DNA of 19,532 nucleotides. Source: CAMNAO01 sp045605145. GTDB taxonomy: Bacteria; Bacillota; Clostridia; Oscillospirales; Oscillospiraceae. The stretch covers positions 1 through 19,532 of the forward strand of contig JAZUPH010000035.1 in assembly GCA_045605145.1 (NCBI GenBank). Direction: 5' to 3'. A program made the translations under genes and the position numbers. Numbering within the stretch: position 1 is the first letter of the stretch; every line of letters begins with the position of its first letter. Positions 6,601 through 14,314 of this stretch are shown here, one piece after another. The notes under the pieces are model-generated. The model did no database searches. It was not told where the DNA came from and was given only the letters and a program-made list of their open reading frames with translations.

Positions 6601-7356
6601 TTGCATTATACATACGCCGCCACACTGTGCGGCTTTCTCATACCTGCGCTGGCGTCCCTTGCCAGCCTGCTGGGTGCAAGTGCCGCGGTACTCAGCCGCG
6701 GGCTTGGCCGGGACGGAGTGGCGCGGATGATGGGCTTTGCCTCCGGCGTGATGCTGTCGCTGGCCTTTGCCGAGCTTCTTCCCCAGGCGATCCAGGGCAT
6801 GAGCCGCGCCCTGTCCCACTGGGGCGGTGCCGCTGCCGCTGTGCTGCTGGCTCTGGGGCTGGGCATAAGCTACGCAGTGGAGAGCCGTGCCGATATCCAC
6901 GACGGAGGCAGCATAAATATGCTGTCCGCGGGTCTTATGACCTCGGCGGCAATGGTACTGCACAATCTGCCGGAGGGGATGGCGGGCTTCGCCATCGGCA
7001 GCGGCGCACCCGGTCTGCGCCTTGGTTACGCCGTGGCGGTAATTCTGCATGAGCTGCCGCTGGGTGCCTCCGCCGCGGCGGGCATATACTGCGCGACCGG
7101 GCGGCGGGGCAAAACCATGCTCATCGCCCTTTTGACGGCCATGGCACAGCCCGTTGGCGCGCTGACGGCCTGGCTGTTTCTGGGCCCATATCTCAGCGGT
7201 GCTGTGCTGGGCGGTGTGTACGCATTGATGGCGGGCATCGTGGCGTACACCGCCATGTTTGAACTGCTGCCCACCGCCATGGGCATAGGTGAGCGCCGCG
7301 CGGCCCCGTGGATCTGTGCGGGAATGTGCTTTCTGGCGCTGCTTGGCGCCCTGTGA
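6601..7356 (+). CDS. ZIP-family divalent metal transporter
   Basis: This is an integral membrane transporter of the ZIP (ZupT/GufA-like) family, which imports Zn2+, Fe2+ or similar ions. About 251 residues contain seven to eight hydrophobic segments. The two diagnostic metal-site motifs are present: HNLPEGMAG (residues 121-129) in TM4 and HELPLG (150-155) in TM5. A FASGVMLSLAFAELLP segment forms TM2. The start is uncertain. TTG at 6601 is chosen because GGGGTG lies 6 nt upstream and the product then begins just before TM1; GTG at 6592 or 6595, or TTG at 6520, are alternatives. It stands alone, with a strong terminator overlapping its stop codon. Metal specificity is not decidable here. Confidence 0.88.
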   Translation: MHYTYAATLCGFLIPALASLASLLGASAAVLSRGLGRDGVARMMGFASGVMLSLAFAELLPQAIQGMSRALSHWGGAAAAVLLALGLGISYAVESRADIHDGGSINMLSAGLMTSAAMVLHNLPEGMAGFAIGSGAPGLRLGYAVAVILHELPLGASAAAGIYCATGRRGKTMLIALLTAMAQPVGALTAWLFLGPYLSGAVLGGVYALMAGIVAYTAMFELLPTAMGIGERRAAPWICAGMCFLALLGAL

Positions 7357-7396
7357 AAAAATACACGGCCGCCCTTGTGGGCAGTCGTGTATTTTT
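7357..7396 (+). terminator. Rho-independent terminator of the ZIP gene
   Basis: The outer stem is AAAAATACACG (7357-7367) with CGTGTATTTTT (7386-7396), with an inner GCCC/GGGC pairing. Flanking A- and T-runs suit termination in either direction; it begins at the base following the ZIP stop codon. Confidence 0.85.
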
Positions 7397-7661
7397 CTGT
7401 TGTGTGTATAGAAGCGTGGTCGTGTCTGTGGGGAAGAGGCTGTGCCTAAGGGTATCCCCCCGCCTGAAGCCTCCCCCTCCGTTGGAGGGGGAGGGGGACC
7501 GCGCTTGCGCGGTGGAAGGGGTGGGGAGGCATCGGCGACAGCCCATTACATATTCGGTCCGGCTGCACTCTTCTGCTTTGCCCTGCGGGGAAAACTATAT
7601 TCTGTGCAGCCGTAACTGTATTCGTTGTCCTTGTGCGGGTGGTCGTGGCTTTGCGCCCTTT
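7397..7661. other. Gene-free region downstream of the esterase-SnoaL unit
   Basis: The content is a two-hairpin repeat (7471-7530) and a loose inverted repeat GGCTGCAC (7561-7568) with GTGCAGCC (7603-7610). I find no gene and no clear terminator for the minus-strand esterase operon that ends at 7662. Confidence 0.55.
7471..7530 (+). repeat. Two-hairpin intergenic repeat, copy c
   Basis: Hairpin 1 is a perfect 10-bp stem, CTCCCCCTCC (7471-7480) with its complement (7484-7493). GGGG and hairpin 2, ACCGCGC-tt-GCGCGGT (7498-7513), then GGAAGGGG follow. The same design occurs in opposite orientation at 19486-19532, with a paired G-C to A-T change in the second stem. Confidence 0.65.
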
Positions 7662-8333
7662 TTATTCAACGCCCAGCCATACGGAGCTGTCCCTGTAAAG
7701 CTCCATCACCTGCAGCGGGCGGTCGTAGCCGTACAGCAGGTCGGGGTCGCGCTTCGGGGGCCTGCCGGCCATGGCACCGCGTGCCGACTGGTTCCAGTTT
7801 ATGTTGCGGTGCTGCTGCAGTTTTTCGCGGGGCATGACGAAGGTGCTGTCCTGGAAAACGGGATCCATTCTGTCCTGCTCATATATCACGTCCATGAACA
7901 CCAGACCCCACTTGCCCTCCCGCTTTTCGGCGCGGTAGTGCATTCTTGCCATGACAGAGGTGTCCATCCACTCGTTTTCCACCTTGCTGCGGAAGGTGAG
8001 GGTACACAGCATTTCGGCGATTGCCCTGTCACCCTTGAGCCATACCACCGTGTTGTTTACCCGGTGATGCACGGCATCTATAACGCCCTGATCCGGCACC
8101 TTAATTTTGGGTATCGGCGCAGTATCCGGCGGCATGAATCCGTCGGGTCCGCCGTCGTACCATGTGGTCACGATGCGCGCATCGTCAAACCACAGCTTGC
8201 GCTCGGCCTGCTTGGTGCCGTAGTCGCTGTAGTCGCGGCAGTAACGCTCATATTCCACCAGCTCGCGCACGCGGGCCTTCTCGATCATTTCCTCGTCCGA
8301 CAGGTTTACCATCGGCATATCGTAAAACATCAT
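7662..8333 (-). CDS. SnoaL-like (NTF2-fold) protein
   Basis: The 223-residue soluble product has a SnoaL-like domain (about residues 15-170). Its features are an N-terminal helix RELVEYERYCRDYSDYG, the strand-helix block ERKLWFDDARIVTTWYDGG, a central VHHRVNNTVVWLKGDRAIAE strand and LTFRSKVENEWMDTSVMARMHYRAEKREGKWGLVFMDVIYE. This is the NTF2-type cone found in isomerases, dehydratases, ring cyclases and many small-molecule binding proteins. About 50 C-terminal residues outside the fold are unassigned. It is the third gene of a minus-strand unit, 44 bp after a type B carboxylesterase, with AGGAGGG 9 nt before the ATG. Context suggests action on the product or substrate of the esterases; the reaction is unknown. 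Confidence 0.75.
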   Translation of the reverse strand: MMFYDMPMVNLSDEEMIEKARVRELVEYERYCRDYSDYGTKQAERKLWFDDARIVTTWYDGGPDGFMPPDTAPIPKIKVPDQGVIDAVHHRVNNTVVWLKGDRAIAEMLCTLTFRSKVENEWMDTSVMARMHYRAEKREGKWGLVFMDVIYEQDRMDPVFQDSTFVMPREKLQQHRNINWNQSARGAMAGRPPKRDPDLLYGYDRPLQVMELYRDSSVWLGVE

Positions 8334-8377
8334 TGTCTTTTACCCTCCTGTATTATTTTCTGTTGCTTCTCAGTGCG

Positions 8378-10012
8378 TCAGGGGCAGCGCCTTGGCCCGC
8401 CCTGGATGATGCCGCCGCCTCTGGGGCCGCCCATCCTCTTGTTGGCAAAAAGGCCGATAAGCTCGTCATCGATCCGATGCCGCTGCCCGATTTTGCTGTC
8501 AAAGACCATAATGGGCTTGTCCTCGGCGTTATAGGCATCCCACTGGGGCAGTGCGTCATGATTCGGGTCGCCGCATCGGGCAAAGGCGGCCCAGGCTGTG
8601 GTCATGATGTCCTGCATCTGCTCGGACACTCCGGGGATGTAGGACGCCTCCAGATATTCCGCATTGTGCAGCACATAAGGCTCTTCACAGTTGTGCCACG
8701 GCAGCGAGCCGCCCAGATACGGCATCTCAAGGCTGAACATGTAAGTGTACACCGGCGCGCAGCCGGATGCGTAACGTATCCGTGCAAAATCGATAACGCC
8801 CTTGCGGAACTCGTCATCCATCAGCGCAAGATCTGCCAGCGGGTGATCGGGGTAGGCCTTTTTGAAGGCGGCCTTCGCATCCTCGGCCTGAGTGCCGAAG
8901 CGCCCTTGTATAAGCGCATCCACCTCGTCCTCTGTCCAGGTGTTTTTGGCGCGGTTTATGGGGCTGCGGCTGGCATTCCCGGAAAACTCACCCAGATTTG
9001 AGCCGATGATTATGCTCACGCCTGCCGACTCCTTCCGGAAGCCCTGTGCCATGGCGTCACCCATGTAATAGTCGCCGTCAAAGGTGGGGCACCAGCTTGC
9101 CACAACGCCTGCCCGGCGGCACTGCTGCTTTGCGGCCACGCCCGCCCGCGCCAGCGCGTAGTAGGGTACCGTGTCTATGCGGCCGATGCTGCTTTCATCA
9201 AGCCCAAGATTCTGCACCACCAGCTGCGCCAGTGTGCGCGCATCCTGCTGCCGGTTGTGGTTGCCGGCGGCACCGGTGGATGGGTCTATCTTGCCGAAGC
9301 CGGGGCGATGCCCCTCGGCGGACATACCGCTTTGAATAATTGCCTTGTGGAACAGACCGTCAGCCGCCGGGGTCTGCAGCAGGGCGGAAATCTTCTGCCC
9401 GCCGCCGGACTGACCGAACAGGGTCACATTGTCCGCGTCGCCGCCGAAATCCGCGATATTTTCCCGCACCCAGTCAAGGGCGGCAACCAGATCGGCGATG
9501 CCCACATTGCCGGAGTAGCGGTACTTGTCCCCGTAGGCCGACAGATCAAGAAAACCCAGCACATTCAGCCTGTGGCTGACGCTGACGACCACCACATCGG
9601 CATATCGGGACAGATTTTCTCCGTCATATGCGTACAGCTCAACCGCGGAGCCGGTGTCGAAAAGACCGCCGTGTATCCACACCATAACGGGCTTTTTGGC
9701 GTTTTTATCAAGACTCTGGGTCCATACATTCAAAAACTGGCAATCCTCGCTCTGAGGGCCGTGGTAGTGGGGGACATAGTATTGGTCGCGGGCGACACCT
9801 GTGTTCTCCTCGGGGCAGACCGGCTGATAGCTGAGCGCATTGCGCACGCCTGTCCACGGTTTAGCCGGCTGGGGCAGGCGGAAACGCTCTGCCGTGGCGT
9901 AGCGGACGCCGCGGAAAATATATGTACCGTCTGTGAGTGAGCCGCGCAGCAGCCCGTTTTTGGTTTCCGCAACGGGGTATTCTACCCTTTGTGACAGTTT
10001 CTTAGGATACAT
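8378..10012 (-). CDS. Type B carboxylesterase (paralog 1)
   Basis: This is an alpha/beta-hydrolase of the type B carboxylesterase/lipase family, hydrolysing carboxylic esters; its substrate is unknown. The 544-residue product keeps the full catalytic set: oxyanion hole WIHGG (residues 112-116), nucleophile Ser202 in FGQSGGG, acid Glu342 in GSNLGEF, and His440 in LPWHNCEEPYVLHN. The N-terminal GLLRG...YIFRGVRYA and SEDCQFLNVWTQ blocks are family hallmarks. There is no signal peptide, so it is cytoplasmic. The tail is Gly/Arg rich (GGPRGGGIIQGGP). The start at 10012 has GGAGG 6 nt upstream and lies 1 base beyond the stop of the preceding esterase, so translation is coupled. The paralog aligns from the same Met-Tyr start. 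Confidence 0.9.
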   Translation of the reverse strand: MYPKKLSQRVEYPVAETKNGLLRGSLTDGTYIFRGVRYATAERFRLPQPAKPWTGVRNALSYQPVCPEENTGVARDQYYVPHYHGPQSEDCQFLNVWTQSLDKNAKKPVMVWIHGGLFDTGSAVELYAYDGENLSRYADVVVVSVSHRLNVLGFLDLSAYGDKYRYSGNVGIADLVAALDWVRENIADFGGDADNVTLFGQSGGGQKISALLQTPAADGLFHKAIIQSGMSAEGHRPGFGKIDPSTGAAGNHNRQQDARTLAQLVVQNLGLDESSIGRIDTVPYYALARAGVAAKQQCRRAGVVASWCPTFDGDYYMGDAMAQGFRKESAGVSIIIGSNLGEFSGNASRSPINRAKNTWTEDEVDALIQGRFGTQAEDAKAAFKKAYPDHPLADLALMDDEFRKGVIDFARIRYASGCAPVYTYMFSLEMPYLGGSLPWHNCEEPYVLHNAEYLEASYIPGVSEQMQDIMTTAWAAFARCGDPNHDALPQWDAYNAEDKPIMVFDSKIGQRHRIDDELIGLFANKRMGGPRGGGIIQGGPRRCP

Positions 10013-10013
10013 T

Positions 10014-11441
10014 TTAATCCTCCTTCCCCGAGATCGGCTCAACGCCCGGAACAACACCCTCAAGCAAAGGGTGCAGTGGGGCGGAAGCGGAGCACCCGGT
10101 AAGATCCTGCGCTGAGGCGCTGCGGCACTGCTCATCAAAGAGCATCAGAGTGAAATTGTCTCCATCCACCGCGTCCCAGCGGGGCAGGGCGGGGGAATTG
10201 GGGTCACCGCATCCGGCGAAGGCAGTCCATACGCCGGAAAGCGCGTCCTCCATCCCTTCGCTGATTCCCGGCTCATACTGGGCGGGAATGTATGCCGCGT
10301 TTCTGAAGGCGTAGGCCACATGGGCACCAGGCCAGGGGTCGGCACCGCCCATGAATGGGGCCTTAAGGTCAAAGCGCCATGCCCACACCCCGGCACTGCC
10401 GCGCCCGGACAGCAGCTTTATAAGCTCAATATCGTCACCCGTGTACTCACCCGAGCGGCCGATCAGGACGGGGACATTGGGCGCTCCGTCCCGCAGACCC
10501 GCGGTGATGGGATGTCCGAAATAATTCTGCCCGTCGGCAATCGGACGGAAGAGATAGGGGCGGCCCTGCTCCTTTTCAAACAGCCACTGTGCCTCCAGCG
10601 CGGCCGATGCCAAATCGTACCAGTCCATGCTGTCCAGCTGTGCGGTGGTGTGACCGGTGCAGGAGAGCCTGTCCAGAAGCAAGTCGGCATATACCTGCGC
10701 GTCCCGGCGCTGTTGCTCACCCGATCCGCTGGGTTTTGAGCCCATATCACTGAGGATGACCCGGTGATAAAGTCCGTCCGCCCGGGGACACTGCATAAGA
10801 GCCAGCACCTTTTCAGCGCCGCCGGAATGACCCATCAGTGTGATGTTATCCCCATCGCCGCCGAAAGCGGCAATGTTTTCCCTGATCCATTCCAGTGCCG
10901 CCGCAATGTCCAGCAGACCGGCAATGCCGGCGCTGCGGTACTTTTCGTCCACGGATGCAAGATCGGTACTGCCGATGACATTCAGCCGGTGGTTAAGCCC
11001 CACCACGACCACGCCGTTGTGCGCCGCCAGATTTTCGCCGTCGGCGGCGTAAAGCTCCATACTGCTGCCGGATGTCCAGCCATTTCCGTGTATCCACACC
11101 ATAACCGGCTTTTTCGCATCACTGTCCAGCGTGGGCGTCCATATGTTCAGAAACTGGCAGGTCTCACTCTCGGGATAGTAATAGCGGGGAACATAATCCT
11201 CATCCGGCATTTTGGGGATATAAAGTGTTCTTGCTGCCGGCCCGTAATTTTCCGCAGGGCGTACACCCTCCCACTTGTCGGGCGCTGTGGGTGGTGCAAA
11301 GCGCCCGCCGGCGGCATAGGGCACCCCCCGGAAGATATAGCAATCCTCCACCTTTGCGCCGCGCAGCATACCCTGCTGTACCGTCACCACGGGTGCGTCA
11401 AATTGGCACAGCACCTGCCGCGACAGCTTTCTCATGTACAT
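10014..11441 (-). CDS. Type B carboxylesterase (paralog 2, shortened)
   Basis: First gene of the esterase unit; 475 residues, paralogous to the next gene along the whole length. The triad is intact: Ser206 in MGHSGGAEK, Glu332 in GRSGEY and His374 in PWPGAHVAYAFRN. Two differences stand out. The oxyanion motif reads HGNG (118-121) instead of HGG. About 65 residues between the Glu and His blocks, helical in the paralog (about 350-420), are missing. The start is taken as ATG at 11441, not 11447, because GGAGGG (11448-11453) touches the first ATG and sits 6 nt before the second. The MY..KLS start also matches the paralog. No signal peptide was seen. It may be a divergent esterase of altered specificity. 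Confidence 0.87.
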   Translation of the reverse strand: MYMRKLSRQVLCQFDAPVVTVQQGMLRGAKVEDCYIFRGVPYAAGGRFAPPTAPDKWEGVRPAENYGPAARTLYIPKMPDEDYVPRYYYPESETCQFLNIWTPTLDSDAKKPVMVWIHGNGWTSGSSMELYAADGENLAAHNGVVVVGLNHRLNVIGSTDLASVDEKYRSAGIAGLLDIAAALEWIRENIAAFGGDGDNITLMGHSGGAEKVLALMQCPRADGLYHRVILSDMGSKPSGSGEQQRRDAQVYADLLLDRLSCTGHTTAQLDSMDWYDLASAALEAQWLFEKEQGRPYLFRPIADGQNYFGHPITAGLRDGAPNVPVLIGRSGEYTGDDIELIKLLSGRGSAGVWAWRFDLKAPFMGGADPWPGAHVAYAFRNAAYIPAQYEPGISEGMEDALSGVWTAFAGCGDPNSPALPRWDAVDGDNFTLMLFDEQCRSASAQDLTGCSASAPLHPLLEGVVPGVEPISGKED

Positions 11442-11447
11442 AGACAT

Positions 11448-11453
11448 CCCTCC
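11448..11453 (-). promoter_or_regulatory. Ribosome-binding site fixing the start of esterase paralog 2
   Basis: GGAGGG abuts ATG at 11447 with no spacer but lies 6 nt before ATG at 11441, favouring the latter. Confidence 0.7.
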
Positions 11454-11473
11454 GTTTCTGTATTGCTAATACA

Positions 11474-11502
11474 AGTATAACAAACATAGCGCTGCAGCAC
11501 AA
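11474..11502 (-). promoter_or_regulatory. Sigma-A promoter of the esterase-SnoaL unit
   Basis: On the minus strand a -35 TTGTGC (11497-11502), a 17-bp spacer and a -10 TATACT (11474-11479). No operator-like palindrome was recognised at it. Confidence 0.65.
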
Positions 11503-11524
11503 TGCACTTATGAATATTTACAGC

Positions 11525-11561
11525 AAAACAGCAGCACCGGTTTAAATCCGATGCTGCTGTT
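11525..11561 (-). terminator. Terminator after the ArsR-family gene
   Basis: AACAGCAGCA.CGG pairs with CCG.TGCTGCTGTT around a TTTAAAT loop. On the minus strand it exits into TTTTG. It begins 5 bp beyond the regulator's stop and insulates the metal operon from the esterase promoter. Confidence 0.7.
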
Positions 11562-11566
11562 GTCAA

Positions 11567-11929
11567 TTATTCTTCCACGTGTTCCATGCCCTGGCTGATT
11601 ATGGTGCGCACATGGCTGTCGGCGAGGGAATAGAACACCGACTTGCCTTCCCGGCGGCTTTTTACCAGTTTGCTCTTTTTCAGTATTGCCAGCTGGTGGG
11701 ATATGGCCGACTGGGTCATGTTAAGTGCCGTGGCAAGGTCGCACACGCAAACCTCCGCCTCGAACAGGACGAACAGGATCCGTATCCTTGTGGAGTCGCC
11801 GAACACCTTAAACAGCTCCGCCAGGTCGTAAAGATGCTCCTCCGGCGGCATGGTGTCCCGCACTATCTTCAAAAGCTCCTCATGCACCTCGACGCTTTCA
11901 CAGCACTCGGTCAAATGTTCGTGGTTCAT
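11567..11929 (-). CDS. ArsR/SmtB-family Zn/Cd/Pb-sensing repressor (CadC/ZiaR-like)
   Basis: This is a dimeric winged-helix repressor released from DNA by metal. The 120-residue product has the recognition region ALNMTQSAISHQLAILKKSKLV and wing RREGKSVFYSL. Two metal sites are visible. One is alpha3N-type, with Cys61 and Cys63 in EVCVCDLA plus N-terminal Cys9/Cys10. The other is alpha5-type, with Asp104, His106, His117 and Glu120, the spacing seen in SmtB. Having both resembles ZiaR and CadC. The start at 11929 has GAGGAGG 7 nt upstream. It is the last gene of the efflux operon, 14 bp after the P1B-ATPase stop. A matching palindrome at the operon promoter (14522-14543) implies autoregulation. 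Confidence 0.93.
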   Translation of the reverse strand: MNHEHLTECCESVEVHEELLKIVRDTMPPEEHLYDLAELFKVFGDSTRIRILFVLFEAEVCVCDLATALNMTQSAISHQLAILKKSKLVKSRREGKSVFYSLADSHVRTIISQGMEHVEE

Positions 11930-11943
11930 CCATAAACCTCCTC

Positions 11944-13812
11944 TCACAGGGACTTCACGTTCAGCGCCCTTACGGCGTTGAGTACGGCCAGCACCATCAC
12001 GCCCACATCGGCGAAGATGGCAAACCACATATTTGCAATGCCCACCGCGCCCAGTATGAGGCAAATGAGCTTCACACCAAGGGCGAATACTATGTTCTGA
12101 CTTACGATGCCAAGGCATTTTTTGGAAATCTTTATGGCCTTGACTATCTTCAGCGGGTCGTCATCCATCAGCACGACATCCGCCGCTTCGATCGCCGCGT
12201 CAGAACCCAGCGCGCCCATTGCGATGCCGATGTCGGCCCTTGACAGGACGGGCGCATCGTTGATGCCGTCACCCACGAAGGCCAGCGCGTCTCTGCCGTC
12301 CCCGGCCCTAATAAGCTCCTCCACCTTCGTTACCTTGTCCGCCGGCAGAAGCTGGCAGTATGCCTCATCAATGCCCAGCTCTTTGGCCGTGCTAAGGCCC
12401 ACAGTGTCAATATCGCCGGTGAGCATCACGGTCTTTGCCACACCCAGTTTTTTCAGCTGTGCAACAGCATCTGCGGATGTGGGTTTAACTTTATCGGAAA
12501 TGAGTATGTGTCCGGCGTACTTGCCGTCAACCGCCACATGAACCAGTGTGCCCACGCCGCTGCAGGGAATGTACTCAACACCCAGCGAATCCATCAGCCT
12601 TGCGTTGCCGACTGCCACGCTGATGCCATCCACCATCGCGGTGACGCCGCCACCACCGATCTCATGCACATCGCTGACCCGTGCGGTGTCAGGTGCTTTG
12701 CCGTATGCATTGCGCAGGCTCTGACTTATGGGGTGGGTGGACCAACTCTCTGCCAGTGCAGCCAGCTCAAGGAGCTTTTCCTCATCCATACTGCTGTGGT
12801 GTATGCCGCTCACCTCGAATACGCCCCGGGTCAGGGTGCCGGTCTTGTCAAAGACCACGCATTTCACCTTTGACAGCGTCTCCATATAGTTTGAGCCTTT
12901 TATCAGTACGCCCGCCCCGCTGGCACCGCCGATACCGGCGAAGAAGCTGAGCGGTATGCTTATCACAAGGGCGCAGGGGCAGCTGATGACAAGGAAGGTC
13001 AGCGCCCTGTATATCCACTCTCCCCAGTTGGCGTCACTGCCGGTAAGAAGCAGCGCCGCGGGCGGCAGAACCGCCAGTGCCAGTGCGCCGAAGCACACGG
13101 CCGGAGTGTAGACCCGGGCAAATTTGGAGATGAAGTTCTCGGATTTGGACTTTCTTGAGCTGGCGTTCTCCACCAGATCCAGCACCTTCGACACAGTGGA
13201 CTCACCGAATTCGCGGCTTGTGCGGATCCGTATAAGTCCCGTCATGTTAACCGAGCCGCTGACCACTTCGTCACCCTCGGACGCGTCCCTGGGCAGGCTC
13301 TCACCGGTGAGGGCGCGGGTGTCAAGGCTGGTGCTGCCATCCACGATCACGCCGTCTATGGGTATCTTTTCACCGGGCTTTACCACGATGATGGTGCCGA
13401 TCTCCACTTCGTCCGGATCCACCTGCTCCAATGTGCCGTCCTCAGTCTCGATGTTGGCATAGTCAGGGCGGATGTCCATCAGCGCGCTTATGCTGCGCCG
13501 GCTCTTTCCCACGGCGTAGCTTTGGAACAGCTCACCGATCTGGTAAAACAGCATTACGGCCACGCCCTCGGTATAATCACCCAGCGCAATGGCACCCACG
13601 GTGGCCACCGCCATTAGAAAGTTCTCGTCAAAGGGCTGGCGGTTGCAAATGCCCTTGAAGGCTTTTAGCAGTATGTCGTAGCCAATCGTCAGATAGGGCA
13701 GCATGAAAAGGGCGAATCTTACCGCGCCCTTAATGGGCAGCAGCGCGAATATTATCATCAGTACCGCGGCAATAATTATGCGCCGCAGCACCTTTTTCTG
13801 CTTTTTTGTCAT
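11944..13812 (-). CDS. P1B-type Zn2+/Cd2+/Pb2+-exporting ATPase without N-terminal HMA domain
   Basis: This membrane pump exports Zn2+, Cd2+ or Pb2+ using ATP. Its 622 residues contain TGES (169-172, actuator), CPC (278-280, membrane metal site), DKTGT (Asp322 phosphorylated), HP (360-361), and GDGINDAP (514-521). They also contain the PIB-2 signatures of Lys581 in TM7 and Asp602 in ADVG of TM8, which point to divalent Zn/Cd/Pb over Cu. The N-terminus begins with a short basic stretch and then TM1, so the usual CxxC metal-binding domain is absent; a separate HMA protein is encoded 462 bp upstream in the same operon. The start has GGAGG 7 nt before the ATG. The ArsR-type regulator follows after 14 bp. 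Confidence 0.93.
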   Translation of the reverse strand: MTKKQKKVLRRIIIAAVLMIIFALLPIKGAVRFALFMLPYLTIGYDILLKAFKGICNRQPFDENFLMAVATVGAIALGDYTEGVAVMLFYQIGELFQSYAVGKSRRSISALMDIRPDYANIETEDGTLEQVDPDEVEIGTIIVVKPGEKIPIDGVIVDGSTSLDTRALTGESLPRDASEGDEVVSGSVNMTGLIRIRTSREFGESTVSKVLDLVENASSRKSKSENFISKFARVYTPAVCFGALALAVLPPAALLLTGSDANWGEWIYRALTFLVISCPCALVISIPLSFFAGIGGASGAGVLIKGSNYMETLSKVKCVVFDKTGTLTRGVFEVSGIHHSSMDEEKLLELAALAESWSTHPISQSLRNAYGKAPDTARVSDVHEIGGGGVTAMVDGISVAVGNARLMDSLGVEYIPCSGVGTLVHVAVDGKYAGHILISDKVKPTSADAVAQLKKLGVAKTVMLTGDIDTVGLSTAKELGIDEAYCQLLPADKVTKVEELIRAGDGRDALAFVGDGINDAPVLSRADIGIAMGALGSDAAIEAADVVLMDDDPLKIVKAIKISKKCLGIVSQNIVFALGVKLICLILGAVGIANMWFAIFADVGVMVLAVLNAVRALNVKSL

Positions 13813-13830
13813 GTCTTATCCTCCGGGAAA

Positions 13831-13866
13831 GCCGCCGTGAACCCGAAACGGCCCCATCACGGCGGC
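13831..13866 (-). other. Intercistronic hairpin before the ATPase gene
   Basis: GCCGCCGTGA (13831-13840) pairs perfectly with TCACGGCGGC (13857-13866), 18 bp upstream of the ATPase ATG. A second stem, GGGCGAGG/CCTCGCCC, lies at 13885-13906. Neither has a T-run. They may set translation or mRNA processing between the HMA and ATPase genes. Confidence 0.55.
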
Positions 13867-13963
13867 GCATATAAAAGAACGTATGGGCGAGGGTAGCGCC
13901 TCGCCCAAATAATCACAAATCAAACAGGGCTTACGCCTGCTTACGGGTATATACGGTAGCGCG

Positions 13964-14044
13964 GCCAACTCAAAGCCCAACGCGGTGGGTTTGAGTTGGA
14001 GAAGTTACAGGTATATCTCGCAGTCGGACTCTACCTTCTTGCAG
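13964..14044 (-). repeat. 81-bp repeat, downstream copy of the HMA gene 3' end
   Basis: This copy matches 14234-14314 at 76 of 81 positions (mismatches at 13984, 14001, 14002, 14004 and 14011), at an offset of 270 bp. It holds the last 12 codons and stop of the HMA gene plus its 3' hairpin. The only difference within the coding part is synonymous (TAC for TAT). It is detached from any HMA 5' part. Confidence 0.85.
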
Positions 14045-14233
14045 AAAAGAGACTTTGTTGCGGAACATAGACTTTTTTCGGAAAGCGCAAGCAAAAGCCT
14101 CGCAGAGTTCCGCGTCCGCAGACGCGGAAAAGAGTTCAATACATTTTTCGCCGGGGCGTGTACATGGCGAAAAATACACTGCGCCATGCAAACGTGCGAG
14201 CGCAGCGAGTGCGCTGCAGCATGGCGAATCCAA
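14045..14233. other. 189-bp hairpin-rich insert between the 81-bp repeats
   Basis: Three stems stand in a row: TTCCGCGTC-cgca-GACGCGGAA (14108-14129), ATTTTTCGCC with GGCGAAAAAT (14143-14175), and CGCCATGC with GCATGGCG (14182-14226). Open frames cross it on both strands but lack ribosome-binding sites and look compositional. I read it as a non-coding structured insert, possibly a non-autonomous mobile or repeat element. Confidence 0.6.
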
Positions 14234-14314
14234 GCCAACTCAAAGCCCAACGCAGTGGGTTTGAGTTGGAATAATTACAGATATATCTCGCAGTCGGACT
14301 CTACCTTCTTGCAG
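14234..14314 (-). repeat. 81-bp repeat, copy at the true HMA gene 3' end
   Basis: It contains the HMA codons CKKVESDCEIYL, the stop, and a hairpin in which CCAACTCAAA (14236-14245) pairs with TTTGAGTTGG (14261-14270), with further CCCA/TGGG pairing inside. No T-run follows, so the hairpin is probably not a full terminator. Confidence 0.85.

Noticed and set aside
7308..8534. 408-codon plus-strand frame over the repeat and SnoaL gene
   Set aside because: It overlaps the ZIP gene end, its terminator, a palindromic repeat and the SnoaL gene; composition is not protein-like.
11930..12118. N-terminal extension of the ArsR-family regulator
   Set aside because: It lies antiparallel in frame over the ATPase 3' end; GAGGAGG fixes the ATG at 11929 and the family has no such extension.
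14236..14270. HMA 3' hairpin as a full transcription terminator
   Set aside because: The stem is strong but no T-run follows on the minus strand, and the ATPase and regulator downstream have no promoter that I could find, so readthrough is expected.
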